Of a DNA stretch of 64,000 nt, positions 52,397 to 61,800 are shown one piece after another. Positions within the stretch are counted from its first letter, which is position 1. The number at the start of each line of letters is the position of its first letter. The notes below the pieces were generated by a model, which made no database searches, was not told where the DNA came from, and worked only from the letters and a program-made list of their open reading frames with translations. This DNA is from Thereva unica. Its lineage: Eukaryota; Arthropoda; Insecta; Diptera; Therevidae. The stretch lies in assembly GCA_949987705.1 (NCBI GenBank), contig OX465281.1, forward strand, positions 178,760,516 to 178,824,515, read 5' to 3'. The translations under genes and the position numbers were made by a program.

Positions 52397-52570
52397 GATG
52401 ATGATGAATCGTACTGTTTCTCCTGTTGCAGTTTTCAGTCTGTATTGGCGTGCGTCTTTCAGCCATTTATTACCGACCATGTCAGCCCGGATAACAGATT
52501 TTGAAGCACCAGTGTCTACAGTTATTGTGCATTTTTCAGCTCCAATCTTTCCATCGATCACCAGGCTGTT
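52397..52570 (-). pseudogene. pol: Gypsy-3 protease, N-terminal part
   Basis: Minus-strand frame: NNSLVIDGKIGAEKCTITVD, TGASKSVIRADMVGNKW, RLKTATGETVR, with the retropepsin D-T-G-A centre intact. It is cut on one side by the RTE-like element (52396) and on the other by the PHD-ORF1 element (52571). Confidence 0.85.
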
Positions 52571-52583
52571 ATTCAGCAAGAGT

Positions 52584-52735
52584 TAACCCTTCTAGCACAG
52601 AAGGCGCACTTTTCAGCTAAGCATGAAAATCTATATATACATACACACACATACATATATAAATATATATATGTATATATATACATATATAGAGTTTCCC
52701 TTCTAACGCAGAAGGCGCACTTCCCAGCAGGGCTG
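52584..52735. repeat. Direct repeat and TA microsatellite in the 3' UTR
   Basis: ACCCTTCTAGCACAGAAGGCGCACTT at about 52583 and TCCCTTCTAACGCAGAAGGCGCACTT at about 52696 enclose a (TA/CA/TATG)n stretch. This may be a duplicated 3' terminus of the element. Confidence 0.75.
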
Positions 52736-52867
52736 AGAAATATTTACCACTGCCGTGGCTCAGCTGAGACATGCAAACATAAAGTATTAGTAACATAAAA
52801 ATTATTAAATAAAAACACAAATCCAAATTAACATATAACCCACGCAAGCAATAGGAAACAAAGATGG

Positions 52868-53323
52868 TCACGTGAGATTAAAAAGACTCCTTTTAAGGAC
52901 ATCTTTACTAATGCTCACGCTAAAGACATTAATATTATTGTTAACATTAATGAACATGCGGTTTACAGGTTCAAATCTACCGTAATTAGTATTAGAGGAG
53001 TTGATTTGTAAAAGAGGTGGACCTCTCAGATTATAACGACTCTCTCTAAACGACGCACGGCGACCTAAAAAACCTGAGTCGACCTTTCCATTAAGTAGCT
53101 GATGAACAAATACAACATCGGCCACCTCTCGACGCTTTTGAAGAGAGCTTAAGTTGAGTAACTTAAGCCGGGATTCATATGATGGAAGAACTATTGGGTT
53201 TTCCCAAGGAAGATGATTCAGTGCGAATCGAACGAACCTTCGTTGAACCGATTCAATAGTTCTAACATGCGAAGAATAGTGAGGAGACCAAACCTGGGAG
53301 GCATATTCAAGTAATGGTCTGAC
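52868..53323 (-). pseudogene. C-terminal part of the RT ORF, beyond the MITE
   Basis: On the minus strand it continues the RT protein split at 54512: VRPLLEYASQVWSPHYSSHV, TIESVQRRFVRFALNHLPWE, SLQKRREVADVVFVHQLLNG, RESRYNLRGPPLLQ, FSVSISKDVLKRSLFNLT and a stop at 52868. When the MITE and one copy of its 2-bp duplication are set aside the two parts are in frame without loss. Confidence 0.88.
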
Positions 53324-53325
53324 AA

Positions 53326-54509
53326 CCCAAGTAACAAAATTCGTCTCATAAGACTCTACTAGTGTCTTATGAGAGGATATTCGACTTTTTTAAGAGAGTA
53401 TCACTCTCATAACTTACTCTTATAGAACACTACAAGTGCTTTATGAGTGCGTTGTGAGAATTAAATGGCACAATTATGAGAGTTATTTTTGTCTTATAAA
53501 AATACCTTAGCTCTCTTTGCAAGGGTAACTATAAGGGCGCTGTAAGAGCTATACTCTCCTTAACAGAACTGTTAGAAAGGGAGCAATATATGGAAAGGCG
53601 ATGTTGTTTAGAATAAAATAATTTTTATGAGAGTTATTTGCTCTAAATAACTGTCATAAAAATCTATTCGAAAAATATAACACTTAAGAATTTAATATTT
53701 ATTATGTATGATAATAAACTTTAGAATTCGATTTTTAACGAAAAAATTAGCCGCAATTTTATTGCGATTGAAACTTTACCGATAATAACAACCATTCTAC
53801 CTCGATAAAAATCAAAGCGCCTTAAAAATAATCAAACTTTAACATATTTTTTGAAATTTTATTTCTTAAGAAAAAAATAAAAGCTTTAGTATCGCTCAAT
53901 AATTTATTTTAAATTGATTTATCATCTGAAAGAAATAACTTTGTATACTTTGCGCATATTCAATTAGGTAAATTAGCTTGATTTGTGGAATTTCGTTTCA
54001 GTATAAAATTCTATATTAAGCGAAAGTATGGCCGCTCGATGGTTTAAGTTTTTTTATAAGAACAAAATTCTGATTATGAGATGGTAGTCTTTTTGCACTA
54101 ATAAAAGTCTTCTTATAAATGTTTTAACATTTTTCGTCTCATAAGAGCATTTATATAAGAAGGATATACTTGAAGTCTTGTAAGAACTTTCTTATAAGTG
54201 TCATAACACTCATAAGGACATTTTTTTGACAGTTAAAGCCTTTGAGAGTAAAGCTTTAATAAAAAAGACACAATAAGAATAGAGGTTTTCTTGCACTCAA
54301 TATAAGAGTATAAACATTATCTCATTATGAGAATGAAAGGCTTAGTAACTCTAGTAGACTTATTATCTCATAATAATACTACTATGAGTGTTAATTTAAT
54401 TCTTATTACAAGAGCTATCTTCTTGAGGGTATCGAAGAGTGTTAAGAGAGTCTTATGAGATAATTTCACAATTTCCAAGAGTTTTTCTCTGGAGAGTTTG
54501 TTAGTTGGG
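53326..54509. mobile_element. 1184-bp MITE with CCCAA(G/C)TAACAAA ends and dense CTCATAAGA motifs
   Basis: Ends: CCCAAGTAACAAAA (53326) and, inverted, CCCAACTAACAAAC (54509). AA is duplicated on both sides (53324-53325, 54510-54511); the interrupted RT frame confirms the 2-bp duplication. The interior has no ORF but many direct and inverted copies of CTCATAAGA / TCTTATGAG and shorter CTTATAAG words, especially 53341-53520 and 54050-54460. I cannot assign the superfamily; a non-TA 2-bp duplication is unusual. A fragment of another copy lies at 13653. Confidence 0.88.
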
Positions 54510-54511
54510 AA

Positions 54512-55952
54512 GAGAAATATATAAGTGTTTAGTAACCAACGGGTTATTAAATTCCTTGGACCACCTTTTTATAAAACCCAAGACTAAACTACCTCTGGAA
54601 GAGATATAGTTGATGTGAGTGGAGAAATCCAGCTTACTATCAAATCTAATCCCGAGATCTTTAACCAAATTAACACGAGGGATACCCTCATCAGAAAAGG
54701 TGTAGTTAAAAATTATAGGATCACGTCTCCTACTAAAAGTCATGACTTCGCATTTACCAATATTAAGAACCAGGTTGTTGTTAGCACACCAAGAGTAAAA
54801 GGTATCAAGGTCAATCTGCAGAAGTTTGCAATCCTCCATACTCTTTATGTGCCGATACAATTTGATGTCATCAGCGTAAATCAATATTCTACAGTGTTTT
54901 AGCAAGGGAACAATGTCATCAATTGATAAGATAAAGAGGAGAGGGCCAAGATGACTTCCTTGAGGGACACCGGACGACGCTTCAATGGTTATTGATTTGG
55001 ATCTACGAAAAAGAACTTGGTAGGTCCGGTCAATTAAGTAAGACTGGAACCATACTAGAAGGGCTTGCGGAAAGCCTAACATTCTTAATTTCAGAATAAT
55101 AATGGAATGGGAGAGCTTGTCGAATGCCTTACTAAAATCAGTGTAAACACAATCAGTTTGACTACCGGAAACGAAGCCTTCGACAGCATGAGCAGTGAAC
55201 TCAAGAAGATTGGTGGTGGTGGAACGAGCTGCAAGAAAACCATGTTGATTCGTTGAGATCAGCCTCTTGAAGATAGGAGCGAGTGTGGAATAGATAATTG
55301 ATTCAAAAAGTTTCGGTATAGCAGACAACTTAGCAACAGGCCTATAATTCGATATTTCACTCTTGCAGCCACTTTTGTGAATAGGAATTATGAACGAATT
55401 CTTCCACAAAGTGGGGAAGTACCCTTTATCCAGGGATTTTAGAAAAAGGATTTTCAGTGGAGACTGGAGAACCTCCACACAGGCCTTAAGAACAGCAGGA
55501 GGAATACCGTCGGGGCCAGGAGTAAAGTCCAATGGAAGATCGTCAATATGTTTCACGATATCGGCAATGGTAATTGAGAGAGGTAAAAAATGAGCCTCTC
55601 GGTTGGGGATAATGTGGCGAAAATTATTGTCGTCAGGCTGAAAGTCTGCAGATGAGAAAGATTGATGAAAGAATGACGCAAACATGTTGCAAATCGCGGG
55701 CGAGTCACAGCTAGACCAGTTCTTGTGCTGCATAGTATTAGGGTAATTATCAACTTTTTTCTTCGAGTTGATAAATTTGAAGAAGTTTCTGGAATCAGTA
55801 AATACTTTATTACTCATACTGCTGAGATATTCACGATACAGAGTAAAAGAGAGAGAACGAAATTGGTTATAGCAAATGATAAATGAATTGAGACTCGGAG
55901 AGTCCTTTCTCTTTAAATAAGTTTTCCAGAACCTATTCTTTCGATTTTTCAA
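54512..55952 (-). pseudogene. Reverse transcriptase of the PHD-ORF1 non-LTR element, main part
   Basis: Minus-strand open frame of about 480 codons. It starts within the pre-RT linker (KNRKNRFWKTYLKRKDSPSL), then RT: LPLDFTPGPDGIPPAVLKAC, ISNYRPVAKLSAIPKLFESI, TDFSKAFDKLSHSIIILKLR, SSGVPQGSHLGPLLFILSID and the active site ILIYADDIKLYRHI near 54865. The thumb follows, LNIGKCEVMTFSRRRDP and VKDLGIRFDSKLDFSTHINY. It ends at ISL, where the MITE begins. The motifs fit the Jockey/CR1 group. No endonuclease lies upstream. Confidence 0.87.
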
Positions 55953-56559
55953 AAGCTAGAGAGCTCAAGGCGTTATGATTTTGAACCACTGCTGAAGACA
56001 GCGATTCAATATCAGCTCGAACGCGCTTCGTACTCCTTTTAATGTCATCCAATACAGGATGAAGAGAAACCGAGGAGTTGGAAGAGCAAGAAGAAGCGGC
56101 GACAGGATTTAAGATTAACGACTGCATGTCGTCAATCGAGTCTAAGGCCGTTGCAATCCTGGAAGAAATTTCCTGGAATTTACTCAATAATGAGCCGGAA
56201 TTAGTCGCAGTAAGATTTAGGGTGTCGGACAATGAGTCGAGTCGGACGTTGATGGATTGAATGTCATCCGACAACATCTGGAGATGCGAGATGTTGCCGG
56301 AGAAGGAACCGAGACGGCTCATGACTAGTTCTTGACCGTCGAAAACAGCATTAGAAATGTCCTTCACCAGTCTGAGGACATGGCAGGGCTTGATGTCTGT
56401 ACACTCCCTACAAGTTGTCACTCTAGGAGCCGAAGTGTTGGAACTGACTCCTGCGTTAAGGCAAGTGAGGTGAAAGACGCCACCACAAACACCATCGCAA
56501 GGAATCGAATCTCGGACAATCTCCGATAAGCATAACTTGCATGCCTGTTGAGACGCCAT
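55933..56559 (-). CDS. ORF1 with PHD-type zinc finger
   Basis: A 208-residue frame. Residues 8-53 form a PHD/RING-like finger: CKLCLSEIVRDSIPCDGVCG, FHLTC, CREC. The rest is a Ser-rich, heptad-like helical region (LQMLSDDIQSINVRLDSLSD and following), probably a coiled coil for ORF1 multimerisation, an RNA-packaging role in this group. It ends at LAFEKSKE with its last ~20 bases overlapping the RT frame. In full-length relatives a longer ORF1 and an endonuclease would come between, so the C-terminus is a deletion product. The start Met opens after ~550 bp of A-rich 5' UTR. Confidence 0.82.
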   Translation of the reverse strand: MASQQACKLCLSEIVRDSIPCDGVCGGVFHLTCLNAGVSSNTSAPRVTTCRECTDIKPCHVLRLVKDISNAVFDGQELVMSRLGSFSGNISHLQMLSDDIQSINVRLDSLSDTLNLTATNSGSLLSKFQEISSRIATALDSIDDMQSLILNPVAASSCSSNSSVSLHPVLDDIKRSTKRVRADIESLSSAVVQNHNALSSLAFEKSKE

Positions 56560-57116
56560 GAAAAAAGGAACAATTCAACCACGATTTAACTGCAAAAAAC
56601 AAATTAGAAAGAAGAAAAAAAAATTTATTTTTTTCTCTTTGAAAAAATTTATAAATACACCTAAATGAAGTTTGAGGGAAGTTCGTGGAATTCGAATCGT
56701 TGCATAACCTCAGGCGAATTAAAATTAGGAAAAATATATATGTAAAAAAAGTGAGGTTATGCCGATAAAAATTAAACAGATAATATTTTATGCACTGCCG
56801 CCTTGCAAATAAAAATAAGAAAAAATATAATAAAAAGATAAAAAATTAAAATTGCAAAATGGTGATTACCGATATTAAACAACAACAACAACAAAAAACA
56901 AATGACAACACCATCACAATGAAAAGAAAGAAAAAAATCACAAATGCAAAATAAATAACCACGAAAAACAGGACCTATAGCAAAATAAAATCACTAAATC
57001 ACTGATTTCACAAAAATAAAATAACGAAAAACACACAATCTATTAAAAACTAATAAAAAAACGCGGACGACCGGCACCAACGACACTTGACACTTGACAC
57101 TTCAAGCTGAACTGTT

Positions 57117-58155
57117 GCCACTACGCTGCAGTTGTTTGATAGTGGTGATGATGACACCGCCCGGGGGCTTCGATTTCCCCGAATAACTTCCGCCCCATGG
57201 AGTTAGTCTTTATTCGTTTCCCTGATGCTGTCTGCGGGGAGACACGGAGTCATTGTTTTCGGCCTCCCTTTGGTCACCTTTCTCCCTCTGGTCAAGTTCC
57301 GCCACTCCTATTTTCGGGAGACTCTGCTATCCTACGCTTTCTGCAATTCCTTTGCAAATGACCCGGTTCACTACAGTTCCAGCATCGGAGTCGACCGCGT
57401 ACTTCCGTTGCATTCATTTTGTTGCGAATATCCTCTGTTGTGTGGATCTCTCTGAGGCGGACTGCACTCCTTGATGCTTGCTTCGCTGCCTCGTATGCCA
57501 GAACATATGCCAAAACTTCAGCGGTATTCTTCTTCCCGGCCAATCTGGCTGCTTGTTGTAGATTTCGGTCGGCAAAAGAGTTAAGGAACGCCTCTCTTGC
57601 TACTTCGTTGATGTAGTCTTGGCCGAAACTAGGATAAGCCAGATGCACTCTCGATATCGGCGTATAATTGTTGTGAAGTTTCTCCTGGCTTTTGAAGTCT
57701 ATTTCGAAGTTGAAGTCGATAAACCTCTTGCAGGTGCTGATCACCGTAACGCATTTCCAGCGCTTGAACTAGGAACCCGTAGCTGTTGCGATGTTCTGCT
57801 GGAATTGACTGCAATATTTCTGCTGCTGTGCCCCTTAGCGACAACGTTAAGGCCGTTGCTTTTTCCTCCTCAGTCCAGAAATTGCCTGCTGCTGCTGTTT
57901 CGAATTGGAGCTTGTAAGTAGGCCATGGGCTTTGCCCGTCGAAAGTTGGAGGCTGTAGTTTCCTAACTCCGATGACTTCATGAGATGCCGTCACTGGTTG
58001 ATGAATCTTTACCCTGTCCAGGTCGGCTCTGAGCTTACTTCTAATAATTTCTGTTCATCTTTTAATGCCATCACTTCAGCCTTGATCTCTGTTGTCGCCT
58101 CCTCATGTCTGACTTCATCTCCGCTGATGCACGCTCTTGCGTTTCTTTCAGCTAC
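57117..58155 (-). pseudogene. gag: gag of Gypsy-3
   Basis: Minus-strand gag in two frames. 57629-57994 plus upstream codons to about 58155: RACISGDEVRHEEATTEIKA, then the capsid region (LQPPTFDGQSPWPTYKLQFE, LRGTAAEILQSIPAEHRNSY, LEMRYGDQHLQEVYRLQLRN). A frameshift near 57650 leads to 57292-57620: EAFLNSFADRNLQQAARLAG, AYVLAYEAAKQASRSAVRLR, and the CCHC knuckle CWNCSEPGHLQRNC near 57305. The N-terminus and the 5' LTR are missing. The C-terminal spacer (57117-57290) ends at the non-LTR insertion. Confidence 0.85.
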
Positions 58156-58206
58156 TAATCAAAACATGCTGGGTTTAGCTAACCAAAACATGCTAGGTGT
58201 AGCAAA
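58156..58206. other. Short duplication at the truncated end of Gypsy-3
   Basis: CTAATCAAAACATGCTGGGTTTAG and CTAACCAAAACATGCTAGGTGTAG are tandem near-copies of about 24 bp. They fill the place where the 5' LTR should be and may mark the deletion junction. Confidence 0.55.
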
Positions 58207-58462
58207 AATATAAACATTACGTACTTTTTGGTGTCATTTCGTTATTTGTACTGTACATCACTTTTCGACACTTATTACAGAGTTCATCGCCTATATGAAT
58301 AGATTTCTGCAAAATAGACTGAAGTTTTTCCGCTTCATCTATCGTTGAAATCACTTTTTTTTGCCCACTCACTTTCCACATAAAAACGTTGCATTTTGCA
58401 CATTTTGTATATTTTGGTTTTTTTGAATTTCAATGACACCTTCGGATGCCATGTCGAACATT
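58207..58462 (-). pseudogene. Putative N-terminal exon of the DDE transposase
   Basis: On the minus strand an ATG at 58450 opens MASEGVIEIQ.., followed by a Cys (FLCGK) and, after a stop/frameshift, KKVISTIDEAEKLQSILQKS, IHIGDELCNKCRKVMYS and NEMTPK. It then meets GTACGT, a splice-donor-like sequence, near 58225. The Cys pairs suggest an N-terminal zinc finger. It lies on the same strand as, and directly across Gypsy-3 from, an acceptor-like TTTTTAG at 44588-44594, so Gypsy-3 may have inserted into the intron between them. The link is inferred from position and splice-like signals, not from homology I can verify. Confidence 0.45.
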
Positions 58463-58853
58463 AATGTAGCTGTTTAATGTGAGCCTTTTCACATTTAAAA
58501 AAAAGAACCTTTTTGGTTTGATTCGAACAACAATTATTTGTGTTTATTAACAACTTCACTTTTTTAATTTTAATTCAATATAACATGCAAAATAGTTTTA
58601 TACAAATGTTCTAAATTATTGTTATTTCACTGGTGAGATAAAAATTAACAACTTATTTCTACGATTATAAATTTATGTAGCGAAAATGTAGCCGATGCTG
58701 TCTCTTCGAACGCTGGATTGGGAAGAAGCTCCAGATCAAAAAAAGGCCGAGAAGAAGAGCCAAAACTTAGCATCCTCATCCGGCATGCAGTTCAGTGCAG
58801 TAGGTTAATTCACGATTAATAATTAAGTTGGACGACGGTTGCCGCTGTACATG
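58463..58853 (-). repeat. Probable 3' LTR of BEL-3
   Basis: On the minus strand the pol stop is followed by a purine-rich AAAGGCGGCGGCA (58854-58868) and then TGTACAGCGGCAACCG. The stretch contains TATAAAA near 58600 and AATAAA near 58545. The distal end is not certain; ..GGCTCACA near 58475 is a candidate. The partner LTR is outside the window. Confidence 0.6.
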
Positions 58854-58885
58854 CCGCCGCCTTTGAAATTATCTAATAGATAATT

Positions 58886-61800
58886 TCAATCTTCTTCTTC
58901 GATTGGTAAGGGTGCGATTTTATGAACCGCACGTTGAAGTAATCCAGATGAAGTTTTTATTTCTACGACACGGATGTGTCCATCGCTGCCTTTGATTGTT
59001 CTTGTAACACGTCCTAATTTCCATTTGAATGGGGGAAGGTCATCTTGATGAATTAGCACCACTGTGTCTGGTTTTATATCAGGATGCACTTTCTGCCAAC
59101 GATACCGATTTTGTAACTGCCGCACATATTCTTTCGACCATCTGTTCCAAAAAAGTTGAAATATTAATGTTATTCGTTGCCAACGAGATAAGTAGGTGGG
59201 ATTTTTCAGGGTTATATCTGGCTCAGGGAACGAGGATATAGGAGCTTGTGTTAGAAAATGCGCAGGAGTAAGCGCAAAGTCATCACTGGGATCCGAAGGC
59301 AAAGCTGTAATAGGACGGGAGTTAAGAGCTGCCTCAATTTGTGCCATGACCGTTGTAAGCTCTTCGAAAGTAAGTAAGTATCCTTGCGTTGTACGATAGA
59401 GATGATTCTTCGCTGCCTTTATGGCAGCTTCCCAAAGTCCGCCAAAATGGGGAGATCTAGGTGGAATTGGATGGAAGTTGATACTGTTGTCAGCACACCA
59501 TTTGGCTACGTCAGCCTGATAATCGGGATGTAAAAAACTGTCTTTGAACTCTTGCAGTTGTCGCTTGGCCCCAATAAAATTAGTAGCATTGTCACAATAG
59601 ATGTGCTTGCACCTGTTTCGACGAGCTATAAAGCGCTTCAGGGCTGCAATAAATGCGGCTGACGAAAGATCTGACACAACCTCAATGTGCACTGCTTTTG
59701 TAGCAAAGCAAACGAATAAGGCTACGTATGACTTATATAACTGCTTCCCTCGCATCCTAAGTGTTGTTGAAAAGGGCCCACAGAAGTCGACTCCACAATG
59801 GGTGAAAGGAAGGGAAAAGTTTACTCGTCCTTCTGGTAAATCGCCCATGATCTGCTGAATGAGTTGTGGACGGCATCTAAAACATTGAATGCAGCTGCGA
59901 ACTATTTGTCGAGTATATTCGCGTGCGTTTATAACCCAGAAACGCTCACGCAGAATTCCCACTAAAGCGGAAGGACCTGCATGAAGATTTTTTAAATGAA
60001 GATATTTAACGTAGGATTTAGTAAATTGGTTTCTCTTAGGAAGAAGGATCGGATATTTGTTGTCAAAAGAAATATTTGCATTTCTCAATCTGCCACCGAC
60101 TCTTAGCAAAGATAAAGACGAATTTTTATCTAGGAAAGCATTTAAGTTTTTGATCGCACTGTTATGATTCACGTGTTCCCTTTGTTGTAACGATTGAATT
60201 TCTTCTTTAAAGTCTGCTTGTTGGATACAATAAACTATATGCATAAAAGCATTGTCGATTTCTGATGCTATAAGACTGCCCCTTGTAAGAGGAAGTTGTT
60301 GTTTGTGTTGTTTCAGATTATTTATGAATCGCAAAACTAATGCAAATCGTCGACAATTTTTCATGAAATCACTATAGTTGTAAATGATGTTGACGAAATC
60401 ATCCGTTACACTGCAAACTAAAATAGTTTTTTGCTTTTTTCGTTCTGGTATTGCATCATAAGGTTGACAAGGTGTTTTACTGGGCCAAGATTGTGGAGGT
60501 TCTCGTAGAAACCGTGGTCCAGAGAACCAAATGCTCGAACTGGATAACAACTCATTAGCTTCCGCTCCCCTTGAGATGATATCTGCAGGGTTATTCTTCG
60601 AATCCACGTGTCGCCAAGCCGCCCTTGCCGTTAATCGTTGAATCTCCGAAGTGCGATTTGCTACAAAGGTTTTCCAAGAGGAAGGATGACTGGAGAGCCA
60701 ACTAAGAACGATTGTTGAATCGGACCATAAATAAATTTCATCGTATGAAATAGCTAACGTAGATTCTATTTTTTCCCACAGCCGTGCAAGCAAAAGAGCG
60801 GCGCAAAGTTCTAGGCAGGGCAAGGACCGTACGGTTTTAATCGGTGCCACTTTAGATTTCGCGGTGAGTAGTTTCACGTCCACGTTGTCAAATATATCAA
60901 TAGTTCGTATGTAGAAACAACAGCCATATGCTCGAATTGATGCGTCCGCAAATCCATGAATTTCGATTCTTTGTAAATTGTTATTAGATAATATGTAACG
61001 CGGTATTTTAATTTTGTTGAGTTGTTCGAGGCTGATAAGGAAAGCTTTCCAACTTGATTCCATACTTAACGGAAGTGACTCGTCCCAGTCCAGCCCCTTT
61101 AACCATAATTCTTGCATAAAAATTTTTGCTTTCACCGTAACGGGATTAATGAGCCCTAGGGGATCGAAAATTTTTGCAATTTGTGAAAGAATAGCTCTTT
61201 TAGTACACCTTTTTACGCTGTGGTCAGCCTGGTACGATATACGCAGATGATCATGTTTTGGATCCCATTCAATACCTAATGCCTTGACGACATCGAGATC
61301 TTTGATTCTTTTAAGTTTTTCCTGCTCTTCTTCAGGAATGGTAGCGAGTAAAGTAGAATCACTTGAATACCATTTCCTTAGTTTAAGTCGCGCGGACGAA
61401 AAAATATTTTCAATAGTTGATTTGATTGAGCGAAGTTCGGCTACGGTATTAGCACCAGTTATTAGATCATCCACATAAAAATCAGACTTTATGATTTTTG
61501 CAACTTCTGGATACGATGACTTATGTTCTTTAGCTAATTCTAGCAGGCATCTTGTAGCTAGAAACGGTGCTGGTGCGGTTCCGTACGTGACGGTTTTAAG
61601 TCGATAACATTGTAATTTCTCCTCACTTTTTTCACGCCATAAGATAAGTTGATAGTAGGTGTCGTCCGGATACACCCAAATTTGTCGATACATTGCTGAG
61701 ATATCAGCCATTAAAGCGTATTTTTTAAACCGAAAACGAAAAACGATTGAAAATAAGTCGGGCTGTGTAGTAGGTCCAATCATAAGAATATCATTCAAGG

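Larger units (their letters stand above)
52571..57111 (-). mobile_element. Non-LTR retrotransposon with PHD-finger ORF1, internally deleted, inserted in Gypsy-3
   Basis: The sequence CTGTT is duplicated outside both ends (52566-52570, 57112-57116), and the Gypsy frame joins across it. From the right: a 5' UTR (about 56560-57111), ORF1, RT, and a 3' UTR. A TA-rich microsatellite (52630-52695) and two copies of CCCTTCTA(G/A)C-CAGAAGGCGCAC (52584 and 52697) mark the 3' end. The endonuclease and part of ORF1 are missing, so ORF1 runs almost directly into RT. A 1184-bp MITE splits RT at 53326-54509. Confidence 0.87.
44599..58210 (-). mobile_element. Gypsy-3: host element of a nested stack
   Basis: A 3' LTR (44599-45110), integrase, RNase H, RT, protease and gag follow each other on the minus strand over 13.6 kb. 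About 8.5 kb of this belongs to three later insertions: a Jockey-like fragment (47379-48357), an RTE-like element (about 49370-52395) and a PHD-ORF1 non-LTR element (52571-57111). The 5' LTR and the first codons of gag are missing at the right end (about 58155), leaving ~50 bp before an ATAT at 58207-58210 that matches the ATAT at 44595-44598. That pair could be the original target duplication. Confidence 0.85.

Noticed and set aside
55933..56559. Host zinc-finger gene
   Set aside because: It lies between a 5' UTR and RT of one non-LTR insertion with target duplications, so it is the element's ORF1.
58207..58462. Part of the BEL-3 LTR
   Set aside because: Considered, because no sharp LTR end was found; the coding-like Cys-containing frame and donor-like site make an exon more likely, but the boundary stays open.
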